This document shows positions 1 to 7,076 of a stretch of 10,092 bases of DNA, piece after piece. Below the pieces are notes generated by a model. That model saw nothing but the letters and a program-made list of their open reading frames with translations, searched no databases and was not told where the DNA came from. The position numbers and the translations under genes were made by a program. How positions within the stretch are numbered: position 1 is the stretch's first letter; each line of letters starts with the position of its first letter. This DNA is from Anaerolineae bacterium (GTDB lineage: Bacteria; Chloroflexota; Anaerolineae; Anaerolineales; E44-bin32), in the NCBI GenBank assembly GCA_030598885.1, contig JAUVOZ010000064.1, positions 1 through 10,092 of the forward strand, in the 5' to 3' direction.

Positions 1-50
1 ACCGCGAGGGGTTGTACCAAAAGGACAGCCGCGATCAACAAATTCCTCAT

Positions 51-118
51 GTAGGGGCTGACCTATGTGTCAGCCCGAATATGGTTCACAATGGGCGGAC
101 ACGCTGGTCCGCCCCTAC
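51..118. repeat. Compound palindromic REP-like element (GTAGGGGC...GCCCCTAC)
   Basis: The ends are perfect 8-bp inverted repeats (GTAGGGGC at 51-58, GCCCCTAC at 111-118). Inside sit two more perfect 8-bp hairpins: GGGCTGAC/GTCAGCCC (55-62 with 69-76) and GGGCGGAC/GTCCGCCC (93-100 with 107-114), joined by an AT-richer linker. The cloverleaf-like layout of two adjacent hairpins with complementary outer ends resembles REP/BIME-like intergenic repeats. From memory, GTAGGGGC-ended elements of this kind are frequent in Chloroflexota genomes; copy number cannot be seen in one window. It encodes nothing and could stabilise or terminate transcripts. Confidence 0.75.
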
Positions 119-278
119 ACACCCCCAAATATATACTCGGGTTGGCACAGAACCATTGGCATAATATTTCATGGTCGCAATCACATTGACCTGCTATATA
201 AAATCTATTAAGCGCCCAGAGCGGAGGGCTGAGCCTGAGCTATTTGTCAGGTGTAATCGGTTCCCTCTAAGGCGAGGC

Positions 279-325
279 CCGTAGTCGAAGGGCGTCCTGA
301 GCGAAGCTCAGACCGTAGTCGAAGG
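279..325. repeat. 13-nt direct repeat flanking a GAA-loop hairpin
   Basis: CCGTAGTCGAAGG occurs twice in the same orientation (279-291 and 313-325). Between the copies is a perfect 6-bp hairpin, CTGAGC-GAA-GCTCAG (297-311). The unit looks like a short mobile or REP-like intergenic repeat rather than coding sequence. It lies 64 nt beyond the stop of the AI-2E-family gene and, on the minus strand, could act as a transcript end or stabiliser, though no T-run follows it. Confidence 0.6.
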
Positions 326-388
326 ATGGCCAACTATCCCGTAATTGGAAAGCTGATCACCACCATGCGGATACAGTGGCAGTATCTA

Positions 389-1624
389 CTACCCATCTCC
401 CTCTGCATCGGCTTGCTCGATCTTCTTCCTCCATTTGCGCCAACGCGCAAATAGACGCTGAAGGTACAAACTGCGTACAGGCTGGGGTGCTGGGCCAATC
501 ACTGGCCCCGGCCAGGTGTCAAGTCCGACAACCTTCCGATATATGTAACCGAGCCATAACCTCAGGGTGGCCACTGTTGGCGCGGCGAGCAACAAACCAA
601 CCAGACCGGCTAATAACCCGCCTACAAGCGCTGAGAGCAGCACAATCAACGGGTGCATGTGTAGGCTCTGGCCAATAATGTGGGGAAAAAGGACGTGATT
701 CTCTAATTGTTGGATGAACAGAAAGACGATAAACACGAGCAGACCAAACCCAAGCGGAGTCAATCCCCACCAGTTGCTCGGTTGAAGCAGCGCAACCAAT
801 ACTGTCACAATGGTCGCCACGACCGGACCAAACCAGGGGATAAACTCCATCAGGCCTGCAATTAATCCCAGAACTAGCGGGAAGCGTACACCAAGACCGG
901 TCAGGACTACTGCTACCAATACCGTCATTACGATCGCCAGTATGGCCTGTCCTCTGAGAAAAGCGTTCCAAACCTGGCCTGTCTCTCCAATCAGTCGTCG
1001 AAAATCCCCCCGGTAAGATAAGGGCACTAACTCCAGGATTCCCTGCTCCATTTTCCCCATATCTAGTAGCAGATAATAACCCAGAATCAACACCAATATG
1101 ACCAGGCTCACCACTGAAGCAGTTGCTTTGGCAACCGAAGCCAGCAGGCTCCCCGTCTGGGAAAGCAATGGGCTTATAGCCGATGCCAAATCTGAGAGGA
1201 TGGGCCCAAGATTGATTTGTGAGAGATCAACTTGCCACGGGCCGATAGGAATTTGAAGTCTGGCCAGGGACTCTATCTGGGCAGGCAATTCCACCGAAAG
1301 TTCTCCGAGGTATGTAGCCAGTTGGGTGACTCTTTGTGAAATTGCCACTCCCAGACCGGTCGTTGTGCCTACCAAGAGAAGCACTAGAAATAAATACACT
1401 ATTAACAACGCACATCCACGCGACAGACGCAATTGGGTTGTTAATCTTGTGAGAACTGGATGAAGCAGGTAAGCCAACAATACCGCGAGCACCAATGGGG
1501 CTAATAAAGATCGCATGAGGTATAGGAAAGCAATTATCAACAGGATCAATAGCACCCCGACCACCAAGCGAGTGCCCGGTTGCCAAGGCGGCGAGGAGGG
1601 TTCTGGTGTTTTAGTGGGTTTCAT
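389..1624 (-). CDS. AI-2E/PerM-family transporter (multi-pass membrane protein)
   Basis: This 411-aa inner-membrane protein belongs to the AI-2E transporter (PerM/YdiK/TqsA-like) family. Hydrophobic segments lie near residues 19-57, 70-95, 165-188, 225-282 and 290-355, separated by a soluble loop around 97-160 as usual for the family. The hallmark GLMEFIPWFGP (257-267) and the QQLENHVLFPHIIGQ stretch (305-319) are clear. Members export small molecules or ions (AI-2 for TqsA, Na+/H+ exchange for some), so the substrate is not predictable. The ATG at 1624-1622 is supported by AAGGAG (1637-1632) with 7-nt spacing. The basic, Trp-rich C-terminus is cytoplasmic in prediction. It lies 278 nt downstream of pnp and may have its own promoter. 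Confidence 0.9.
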   Translation of the reverse strand: MKPTKTPEPSSPPWQPGTRLVVGVLLILLIIAFLYLMRSLLAPLVLAVLLAYLLHPVLTRLTTQLRLSRGCALLIVYLFLVLLLVGTTTGLGVAISQRVTQLATYLGELSVELPAQIESLARLQIPIGPWQVDLSQINLGPILSDLASAISPLLSQTGSLLASVAKATASVVSLVILVLILGYYLLLDMGKMEQGILELVPLSYRGDFRRLIGETGQVWNAFLRGQAILAIVMTVLVAVVLTGLGVRFPLVLGLIAGLMEFIPWFGPVVATIVTVLVALLQPSNWWGLTPLGFGLLVFIVFLFIQQLENHVLFPHIIGQSLHMHPLIVLLSALVGGLLAGLVGLLLAAPTVATLRLWLGYIYRKVVGLDTWPGPVIGPAPQPVRSLYLQRLFARWRKWRKKIEQADAEGDG

Positions 1625-1712
1625 ACCTGAGCTCCTTCCCGCATAAAATAGCGCTTATTATGTTATCTGTAAACCCATAAAGGACACAAGCGATAATCAT
1701 CGCCATTGACTG

Positions 1713-1741
1713 ATTCTATCCAAGGATTCAGACGAAGACAA
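1713..1741 (-). promoter_or_regulatory. Candidate sigma70 promoter for the AI-2E-family gene
   Basis: TTGTCT (1741-1736), a 17-nt spacer and TAGAAT (1718-1713) match the -35/-10 consensus at 4/6 and 5/6 positions. The predicted start near 1706 would give a leader of about 82 nt. A second, weaker pair (TTTACA-17-TATTTT) lies closer to the gene but would start transcription almost at the SD. Read-through from pnp is the alternative. Confidence 0.4.
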
Positions 1742-1861
1742 TAGGGGCCTCTTCGCAGGAGAAAGCTCAGCCCAGAGGTTAGCCTTACCAGGTAAGCCGT
1801 TTATTCTCTCTCAGTATCTATCAAATCCCCCTTACTGCTGCAAGATCACCACAGAATTGAT

Positions 1862-1879
1862 CCCCCGCCGAAGCGGGGG
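1862..1879 (-). terminator. GC-rich UUCG-loop hairpin after pnp
   Basis: On the minus strand a perfect 7-bp stem CCCCCGC/GCGGGGG closes a TTCG tetraloop, 23 nt after the pnp stop codon. TTCG loops are exceptionally stable and common in terminators and 3'-end protecting hairpins. No T-run follows (the next bases are ATCAATTCTG), so this may be a 3' stabiliser or a Rho-dependent end rather than a strong intrinsic terminator. Confidence 0.55.
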
Positions 1880-1902
1880 TGTGTCAGATAAACTAATTTA
1901 AC

Positions 1903-4092
1903 TTATGACCGTCGATTACGAGGATCGGAGGTTCTCCTCCCCCGGCTGCGTCCCCCCGATCGACGGCTTGGCTTTCGATCGTGCTCGAGCGCCTCCTCAG
2001 GAGTCCATCCTTCCAACACAGCCCGGCGGGATAGACGGATTTTGCCTTCGTGGTCGATGTTGGTCACCATTACCGTTATTTCATCACCGACTTTTACAAT
2101 ATCATCGACCCGCTCGACATGTTCCGTGTTCAACTGTGATATATGCACCAGACCGTCGGTCTTAGGTAATATCTCGACAAAGGCGCCGAAATCGGTTATA
2201 CGAACCGCTTTGCCAGTGTAGATACGACCGATGACCGCTTCTTCAGTGAGACGCTCGATCATCTCCTGCGCTTTTTCAGCGCTTGGTCCATCTACAGCAG
2301 CGATATACACCCTGCCATCGTCCTCGATGTCAATCGTCACCCCAGTCTCTTCCTGAATCTGTCGGATGATCTTTCCACCCGGTCCAATAACCGCGCCGAT
2401 TTTCTCGGGGTCGATTTTGAGAACAGTCATGCGTGGTGCATGGGGTTTAAGCTCCGAACGCGGCTCAGGGATGCAGTCCTGGATCTTGTCTAAGATATGC
2501 ATACGAGCATCGTGTGCTTGAGACAACGCCTGGGACATGATCGCTGGCGTGATCCCCTTCATCTTGATATCCATCTGCAGCGCGGTGATTCCATCTCGCG
2601 TGCCGGCAACCTTGAAATCCATGTCACCCAAATGATCCTCGATACCCATGATATCGGTAAGGATGGCATAGCGATCACCTTCCATGATCAACCCCATCGC
2701 GATTCCACCCACCGACTTTCGGATCGGCACGCCTGTATCGAGCAGCGCCAACGTCGAACCACAAACCGAAGCCATCGAAGTCGATCCATTCGAAGACAGC
2801 ACCTCCGATACCAGGCGCATGGTATAGGGGAACTCATCCAATGTTGGCAGTACTGGCATTAACGCTCGCTCAGCCAGGGCACCGTGTCCAATATCTCGCC
2901 TTGAGGCACCTCGTAGAAAACGCGTTTCTCCAACTGAAAATGGGGGGAAGTTATAATGGTGCATGTACCGTTTTTCCCCAACCGGCGACAACCCATCCAG
3001 TTCCTGTCGCTCACGTGGTGTGCCCAGGGTTGCTAAAGTCAGCACTTGAGTTTCACCGCGGGTGAAAAGACCAGAACCATGAGCACGCGGGCTAAGGTCG
3101 ACCTCGGCGTCAATCTGCCGGATGTCGCTCGTGCTTCGTCCGTCAGGTCGCACACCGTGCTCAAGAATACGTGACCGGACCTCAAGCTTATGAATCTCCC
3201 CAAAAGCGTCGCCCACCAAGCCCTCATCAAAGCCGCCCTCCCCCGCCAGTGCCGCGACCGTTTCAGCCCTCAATTCATTCAACGCCTGGTCCAACTCTGC
3301 TTTTGAGTAAACCTGCGCCGCGAGATCTTTTAACTTTTCGCCAATCCACGACTGCACCGCGCCTTTGACCTCTTCCGGTAATATAAATGACGGGTACTCT
3401 CTTTTAGGCTTGCCAAGTACAGCTTGCATCTCATCCTGCAAGTCGATGAACGGTTGCATCGCGCGATGACCAGCTTCGATCGCCGCTACCATCGTCTGCT
3501 CATCGACCTGGTTTGCGTTGCATTCAACCATTAAGATCGCTTCGCGGGTTGCGGCTACTCGTAGATTGAGATCGGAGGCGTCTGTTTCACTGTATGTTGG
3601 GTTAAAGATGAACTTGCCGTTTTGTTGTGAGACGCGAATCGCACCTACTGGACCATCGAAGGGAACATCGGAGATCATCAACGCAGTCGAGGCACCTAAG
3701 ATTCCCAGCACATCGATCGGCGTCTTCCCATCAGAGGACAGTGCATACAGGATCACCTGCACATCATTGTACATATCCTTGGGAAAAAGTGGACGGAGCG
3801 GTCGATCCACCAGCCGGGCGATCAGTATCGCAGTCTCGGATGGCCGGCCCTCACGCCTAAAGAAAGAGCCGGGGATGCGGCCCCCAGCATACAGACGTTC
3901 CTCGTAATCCACCCGGAGAGGGAAGAACGAGATGCCCTCCCGAGGTGTTCTGTCCATGGTGGCCGTCACGAGCAGGACAGTATCACCCTGACGTATGGTA
4001 ACCGCACCGCCAGCCTGTCCGGCGAGCTTGCCGGTCTCAATCGTAATTGTCTTTCCATCCACTACAGCAGTAAATTGTTTTGTTTCTAGCAT
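1903..4092 (-). CDS. pnp: Polyribonucleotide nucleotidyltransferase (PNPase)
   Basis: PNPase degrades RNA 3' to 5' phosphorolytically, releasing NDPs, and is the exonuclease core of many bacterial degradosomes. The 729-aa chain has the standard order: first RNase PH domain (about 1-145, with the FFRREGRPSE stretch at 78-86), helical linker, second RNase PH domain (about 310-535) with the catalytic/metal-binding EDHLGDMDFKVAG segment (485-497; Asp486, Asp490, Asp492), KH domain with GPGG loop (570-573) and S1 domain (about 619-691). A short Arg/Ser-rich tail (708-729) follows. The ATG at 4092-4090 is chosen because a strong purine-rich SD (GGAGGGG) precedes it by 7 nt; the upstream in-frame GTG at 4113 would place the SD inside the gene. 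It follows rpsO, the classic arrangement. Confidence 0.98.
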   Translation of the reverse strand: MLETKQFTAVVDGKTITIETGKLAGQAGGAVTIRQGDTVLLVTATMDRTPREGISFFPLRVDYEERLYAGGRIPGSFFRREGRPSETAILIARLVDRPLRPLFPKDMYNDVQVILYALSSDGKTPIDVLGILGASTALMISDVPFDGPVGAIRVSQQNGKFIFNPTYSETDASDLNLRVAATREAILMVECNANQVDEQTMVAAIEAGHRAMQPFIDLQDEMQAVLGKPKREYPSFILPEEVKGAVQSWIGEKLKDLAAQVYSKAELDQALNELRAETVAALAGEGGFDEGLVGDAFGEIHKLEVRSRILEHGVRPDGRSTSDIRQIDAEVDLSPRAHGSGLFTRGETQVLTLATLGTPRERQELDGLSPVGEKRYMHHYNFPPFSVGETRFLRGASRRDIGHGALAERALMPVLPTLDEFPYTMRLVSEVLSSNGSTSMASVCGSTLALLDTGVPIRKSVGGIAMGLIMEGDRYAILTDIMGIEDHLGDMDFKVAGTRDGITALQMDIKMKGITPAIMSQALSQAHDARMHILDKIQDCIPEPRSELKPHAPRMTVLKIDPEKIGAVIGPGGKIIRQIQEETGVTIDIEDDGRVYIAAVDGPSAEKAQEMIERLTEEAVIGRIYTGKAVRITDFGAFVEILPKTDGLVHISQLNTEHVERVDDIVKVGDEITVMVTNIDHEGKIRLSRRAVLEGWTPEEALEHDRKPSRRSGGRSRGRRTSDPRNRRS

Positions 4093-4416
4093 GGGAAATC
4101 CCCTCCCTACCACAAGTCCGCGTAGGTTAGGGACTGGGGAGCGGCCGCCAGCAGGGAATTAATATTCCCCTGACGGACGTGCTCCAATACCCAACCCATC
4201 CCGTGGAATGTGGCATTCAATATGTATGAATCAGTCGGCTGAAAAAAGCTGCTGTTGTTATTGAAAAGAGGCATATTCCCCTTCTCGCATTTTGGCTTTT
4301 TTCAGTGCAAGCATTAATTGTATCTTATCTATCGGTGAGTATGATCTGCCAGGTACCCAATATAAGAGACGAATAGATGATCAATCTTATATCCCCCACT
4401 CGCCCGCTCAGAGGAC
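4093..4416 (-). promoter_or_regulatory. rpsO-pnp intergenic leader with several inverted repeats
   Basis: This 324-nt spacer has no gene. In minus-strand order it holds an AT-rich 8-bp hairpin just after rpsO (ATATAAGA/TCTTATAT, 4392-4385 with 4367-4360), the long stem listed separately (4305-4239), and near pnp a GGGAAT-TAAT-ATTCCC hairpin (4169-4154) set inside weaker flanking complementarity (CGGAC/GTCCG). No convincing -35/-10 pair was found, so pnp is probably read from the rpsO promoter. In E. coli the pnp leader is a structured RNase III target used in autoregulation; here this is analogy only. Confidence 0.5.
4239..4305 (-). promoter_or_regulatory. Long imperfect stem-loop in the pnp leader
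   Basis: On the minus strand CTGAAAAAAGC (4305-4295) is perfectly complementary to GCTTTTTTCAG (4249-4239). Nested inside is a second stem, GAGAAGGGG/CCTCTTTTC (4286-4278 with 4271-4263; 9 pairs including two G-U), with a 6-nt loop. Together they make a 67-nt rod with an internal loop. It resembles the leader stem that RNase III cuts before PNPase acts on its own mRNA. The T6 run is not next to a GC-rich stem, so a terminator is less likely. Confidence 0.5.
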
Positions 4417-4689
4417 CTACTTGCGACGGATGCCTAAACGCTCGGTCAGCGCCAAATATGCGGCCCCATCCTTACGTTTCAGGTAGGAAAGATGTTTCCT
4501 CCGTTGCCCCACCAGCTTCAACAAACCCCTTCTGGATGACTCGTCGTGCTTGTGAATCCGTAAATGGTCTGTCAATTGATGGATACGACGGGTGAGAATT
4601 GCGATCTGTACTTCTGGTGAGCCAGTATCGTTCTCGTGCCGATGAAACTCGCCGATTAATTGACCCTTTTCTTCTTTTGTCAACGTCAT
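4417..4689 (-). CDS. rpsO: 30S ribosomal protein S15
   Basis: S15 is a primary 16S rRNA-binding protein that organises the central domain of the small subunit. The 90-aa product has the normal length and the family signature around TGSPEVQIA (22-30) and SSRRGLLKLVGQRRKHLSYL (51-70). The rRNA-contacting His42, Asp49 and Ser52 (counting Met1) are present, but the usual His-His after Asp49 is Glu-Ser. The ATG (4689-4687) is preceded by AAGGAG (4703-4698). A promoter lies about 90 nt upstream, inside the end of the AlkD-like gene, and pnp follows. S15 commonly represses its own translation by binding its leader. Confidence 0.98.
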   Translation of the reverse strand: MTLTKEEKGQLIGEFHRHENDTGSPEVQIAILTRRIHQLTDHLRIHKHDESSRRGLLKLVGQRRKHLSYLKRKDGAAYLALTERLGIRRK

Positions 4690-4694
4690 GACAT

Positions 4695-4754
4695 CTGCTC
4701 CTTAGCAGGTCACCCAGTGGGTAGTATGGATTTAGTAGAATTTTAACCACCCAC
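4695..4754 (-). promoter_or_regulatory. Structured rpsO leader with SD in a hairpin loop
   Basis: On the minus strand GTGGGTGGT (4754-4746) can pair with ACTACCCAC (4725-4717; one G-U) around a 20-nt loop. The 3' arm of that stem can instead fold into the palindrome ACCC-ACT-GGGT (4722-4712), so the two hairpins exclude each other. Right after comes CTGCT-AAGG-AGCAG (4708-4695), a perfect 5-bp hairpin that holds the SD in its loop and stem. Such layouts fit translational autoregulation by S15, known for rpsO leaders of many bacteria with differing structures. No S15-binding motif can be proven here. Confidence 0.5.
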
Positions 4755-4766
4755 CAGTCTAGTCAT

Positions 4767-5582
4767 TTACGATGGCGGAATTATACCAGTCCGTTTCTTC
4801 ACCGACAAGGCATGCTTCAGCAGCTCTTGTTGGCGCGCCGGGAAATTTCCCAAGGATGCTCGAATCATGCGCTGGATTCCTGGAACCTTACGCGCTAACT
4901 CATCCAACAGAAAACGAGCCGATTCAGGAGGACTGCGTCTGGTAAGTGTATTCAATAGTTTATGCAGGACTTGACGCGATTCTCCTCGAGCCTTTTCAGA
5001 AACACCAGATAAAAGACGAAATACAGTAGGTAAATCTTCGAAGGTTGGATTCTCGACCGCCGCGTGAAGGGCCATAAGCGCGAATAATCGTAGCCACCTA
5101 TGGGTTGAGCCGAGCCACCCAGATACCCTTTCAAGAAACGCGGCCGGTTCAGCTTCACGTAAACCGGCCAAGCCCTGGCTGGCGAGCGCCATCAGTACCA
5201 CGCTGTCATCACAATTCGGGACCCGGGCCTCCGCCCACTGCGCAACCTCCAACTGCTGTATCCCACCGAGGATGGCTGAAGCCAGCAGTCTAGTTTCGCG
5301 ATACCCAGCCTCCCACAGGGATGTAGCAGTCGGTAGCATTAAGGCTGGTTTCTGCTGAGTACGCGAAAGCAATCCCTGGCTCAGTGCTCGCACCACCGGG
5401 CGGGGAACACCAAAAACCCCCTCGGTATACTTGACACCCCCCGATGCGATCGATCTACGCGTGTGATCGGCGTAGTAATCCAACAAATCCAGGCACTGCC
5501 GTTTCAACGCCACCTGGTCTCCCAGCACAGTCAGCAGATCTTCCACCTGCTGCCTAAGGCGTTCTGGGTTGACCGCTGGCAT
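4767..5582 (-). CDS. AlkD-like DNA alkylation repeat (HEAT-like) protein
   Basis: This 271-aa protein appears entirely alpha-helical and resembles the DNA alkylation repeat family (AlkD/AlkC relatives), whose HEAT-like repeats cradle DNA and, in true AlkD, excise bulky or cationic alkylpurines. Supporting pieces are the N-terminal GVFGVPRPVVRAL (55-67), like the AlkD GVxxPxLR motif, SLWEAGYRETRLLASAIL (88-105) and a Trp-bearing WLRLFALMAL helix (163-172). The expected W-D pair of AlkD appears only as the weaker PNCDD (122-126), so glycosylase activity is uncertain. Start ATG 5582-5580 is chosen over the upstream in-frame start at 5654 because GAGGAG (5594-5589) precedes it by 6 nt; the longer form would overlap proS. 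It starts 14 nt after proS, so it is surely cotranscribed. Confidence 0.65.
   Translation of the reverse strand: MPAVNPERLRQQVEDLLTVLGDQVALKRQCLDLLDYYADHTRRSIASGGVKYTEGVFGVPRPVVRALSQGLLSRTQQKPALMLPTATSLWEAGYRETRLLASAILGGIQQLEVAQWAEARVPNCDDSVVLMALASQGLAGLREAEPAAFLERVSGWLGSTHRWLRLFALMALHAAVENPTFEDLPTVFRLLSGVSEKARGESRQVLHKLLNTLTRRSPPESARFLLDELARKVPGIQRMIRASLGNFPARQQELLKHALSVKKRTGIIPPS
4780..4808 (-). promoter_or_regulatory. rpsO promoter (sigma70)
   Basis: TTGTCG (4808-4803), a 17-nt spacer and a perfect TATAAT (4785-4780) form a good sigma70 promoter. It lies within the last codons of the AlkD-like gene. The predicted start near 4773 gives a leader of about 84 nt containing the hairpins described for rpsO. 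This would separate ribosomal-protein/PNPase expression from the APH-proS unit. Confidence 0.65.
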
Positions 5583-5596
5583 CCAAGGCTCCTCAT

Positions 5597-7030
5597 CTAG
5601 TACGCGCGAGCGAAGATCGCTCGCTCGGTTGCCGGCTTTCCACAATGGATGCAAATTCCCTTGTCAGCCGGTCCGTCCAGCGGTATACAGCGTGTCGTAG
5701 CCCTGGTTTGTTCCTTGATCTCCGCCTCACATCCAGCGTCACCACACCACCAAACATCAGCCCAACCGCTCTCAACCACCTGCTTGAATTCCTCAAAATC
5801 CTTGGGTTCATGCTTGTTCGCCTGGAGGAACCCCTTTGCCCGCTGATAGATTGAGGTTTGGACATCGTCTAAGAGGTCAGCCAGCACGCTGGCTAACCCC
5901 TCCTGCTTGACAAACTGTTTCCCTTCCCTACCGGGTTTGTCGCGTCTCGCCAGGGCTACCGTGCCTTTGGCCACATCCTTCGGACCCACCTCGATCCGAA
6001 CTGGCACGCCGCGCAGTTCCCAATCGTTGAACTTAAAGCCAGGAGTCATCCCCTCCCGATCATCTAGCTTGACTCTAAATTTTGACAAGCGTGATTGGAT
6101 TGAATCAATGACCGCCATCACACTGCTACGTTCATCCTCATTTTTAAAGATGGGCACAATCACTGCCTGATACGGCGCCAGTCGCGGGGGCATTATCAAC
6201 CCCTGGTCGTCGCCATGCACCATGATAATGGCTCCGATGAAGCGCGTCGATAGACCCCAGGAGGTCGTCCAGCAATACTGTAAAGTGTTCTCTTTATCCA
6301 GGTAGCGGATATCGAAAGCGCGGGCGAAATTTTGGCCCAGGTTGTGGGATGTTCCGGCCTGCAACGCCCGGGTGTCGCCCATCATTGCTTCGATGCTGAA
6401 AGATTGCTTCGCTCCGGCAAACTTCTCGCTGTCACTCTTGCGTCCTTTGATTACCGGCACCGCGGCCTCGTTCTCGGCGAAGTCAGCGTAAGCTTCAAGC
6501 ATTTGTAATGTCTCGGCTTCGGCCTCACCCTCGGTAGCGTGAGCTGTATGACCCTCCTGCCAATAGAACTCCGTCGTGCGCAGGAAAAGCTTGGTGCGCA
6601 TCTCCCAACGGACGACGCTGTTCCAAAGGTTGATCAGCACCGGCAGATCGCGGTAGGATTTGATCCACTTGGCATACATGTGGCCGATGATGGTTTCCGA
6701 TGTTGGCCGGACGACCAACGGCTCCTCTAGTTCCTCGCCACCACCGATTGTCACCACAGCCAGTTCCGGAGAAAAACCTTCCACATGCTCCTGTTCTCGT
6801 TCCATGAAACTACTCGGTATGAGGAGAGGGAAAGCCGCGTTCATATGCCCGGTGGCCTTGAACCGCTGGTCGAGGGCTGCTTGGATGTTCTCCCATAGCG
6901 CCCAGCCGTATGGTCGGACCACCATGCAGCCGCGCACCGGCGCGTAGTCAGCCAGTTCCGCCCGCAGCACCAATCGGTTGTACCATTCGGAAAAATTATC
7001 TGAACGGGAGGGTAATCGCTCTTTTGCCAT
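5597..7030 (-). CDS. proS: Prolyl-tRNA synthetase, archaeal/eukaryotic-type (ProS type 3)
   Basis: This enzyme charges tRNA-Pro with proline in the cytoplasm. The 477-aa chain lacks the long editing insertion of the typical bacterial (E. coli) form and is of the archaeal-type found in scattered bacteria. Class II motif 2 is unmistakable: RWEMRTKLFLRTTEFYWQEG (141-160) running into HTAHAT (161-166). Motif 3 lies near 254-283 (GLSTRFIGA, HGDDQGLIMPP). The anticodon-binding domain follows (about 286-400), then the C-terminal domain with Cys429, Cys434, Cys460, Cys463 as likely zinc ligands and the characteristic terminal Tyr477. ATG 7030-7028 is preferred, with GAGG (7040-7037) 6 nt before it; a GTG four codons upstream would overlap that SD. 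It lies 46 nt after the APH-fold gene and 14 nt before the AlkD-like gene. Confidence 0.97.
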   Translation of the reverse strand: MAKERLPSRSDNFSEWYNRLVLRAELADYAPVRGCMVVRPYGWALWENIQAALDQRFKATGHMNAAFPLLIPSSFMEREQEHVEGFSPELAVVTIGGGEELEEPLVVRPTSETIIGHMYAKWIKSYRDLPVLINLWNSVVRWEMRTKLFLRTTEFYWQEGHTAHATEGEAEAETLQMLEAYADFAENEAAVPVIKGRKSDSEKFAGAKQSFSIEAMMGDTRALQAGTSHNLGQNFARAFDIRYLDKENTLQYCWTTSWGLSTRFIGAIIMVHGDDQGLIMPPRLAPYQAVIVPIFKNEDERSSVMAVIDSIQSRLSKFRVKLDDREGMTPGFKFNDWELRGVPVRIEVGPKDVAKGTVALARRDKPGREGKQFVKQEGLASVLADLLDDVQTSIYQRAKGFLQANKHEPKDFEEFKQVVESGWADVWWCGDAGCEAEIKEQTRATTRCIPLDGPADKGICIHCGKPATERAIFARAY

Positions 7031-7076
7031 ATCAATCCTCACACTTTATGGGGTCGACCTTCAATCGCCACATCCC

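Larger units (their letters stand above)
1..388. other. Gene-poor left flank with intergenic repeats
   Basis: No convincing complete gene is visible in this stretch, which lies downstream of the AI-2E-family gene. It holds two repeat structures, listed separately: a compound palindrome and a direct repeat around a small hairpin. The rest is moderately AT-rich with no clear promoter and no tRNA-like T-loop. At the very left edge a minus-strand ATG (50-48) opens a short hydrophobic frame that runs out of the window; it lacks a ribosome binding site and is discussed as a finding. No strong intrinsic terminator for the AI-2E-family gene is visible, although the repeat hairpins may do that job. 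Confidence 0.6.

Noticed and set aside
376..678. Plus-strand 100-codon ORF and similar frames across the window
   Set aside because: They lie antisense to clear genes (AI-2E family, pnp, proS, metK), have no family resemblance and no convincing SD.
1784..1796. Palindrome CTTACCAGGTAAG between pnp and the AI-2E-family gene
   Set aside because: It is short, single, upstream of the candidate promoter, and matches no operator I can name; kept only as a note.
4093..4113. Upstream GTG start for pnp
   Set aside because: It would place the strong GGAGGGG SD inside the coding region and add residues not typical of PNPase N-termini.
4239..4305. Intrinsic terminator of rpsO using the T6 run
   Set aside because: The bases directly before the T-run do not form a GC-rich stem; the run is itself one arm of a long A/T-rich helix.
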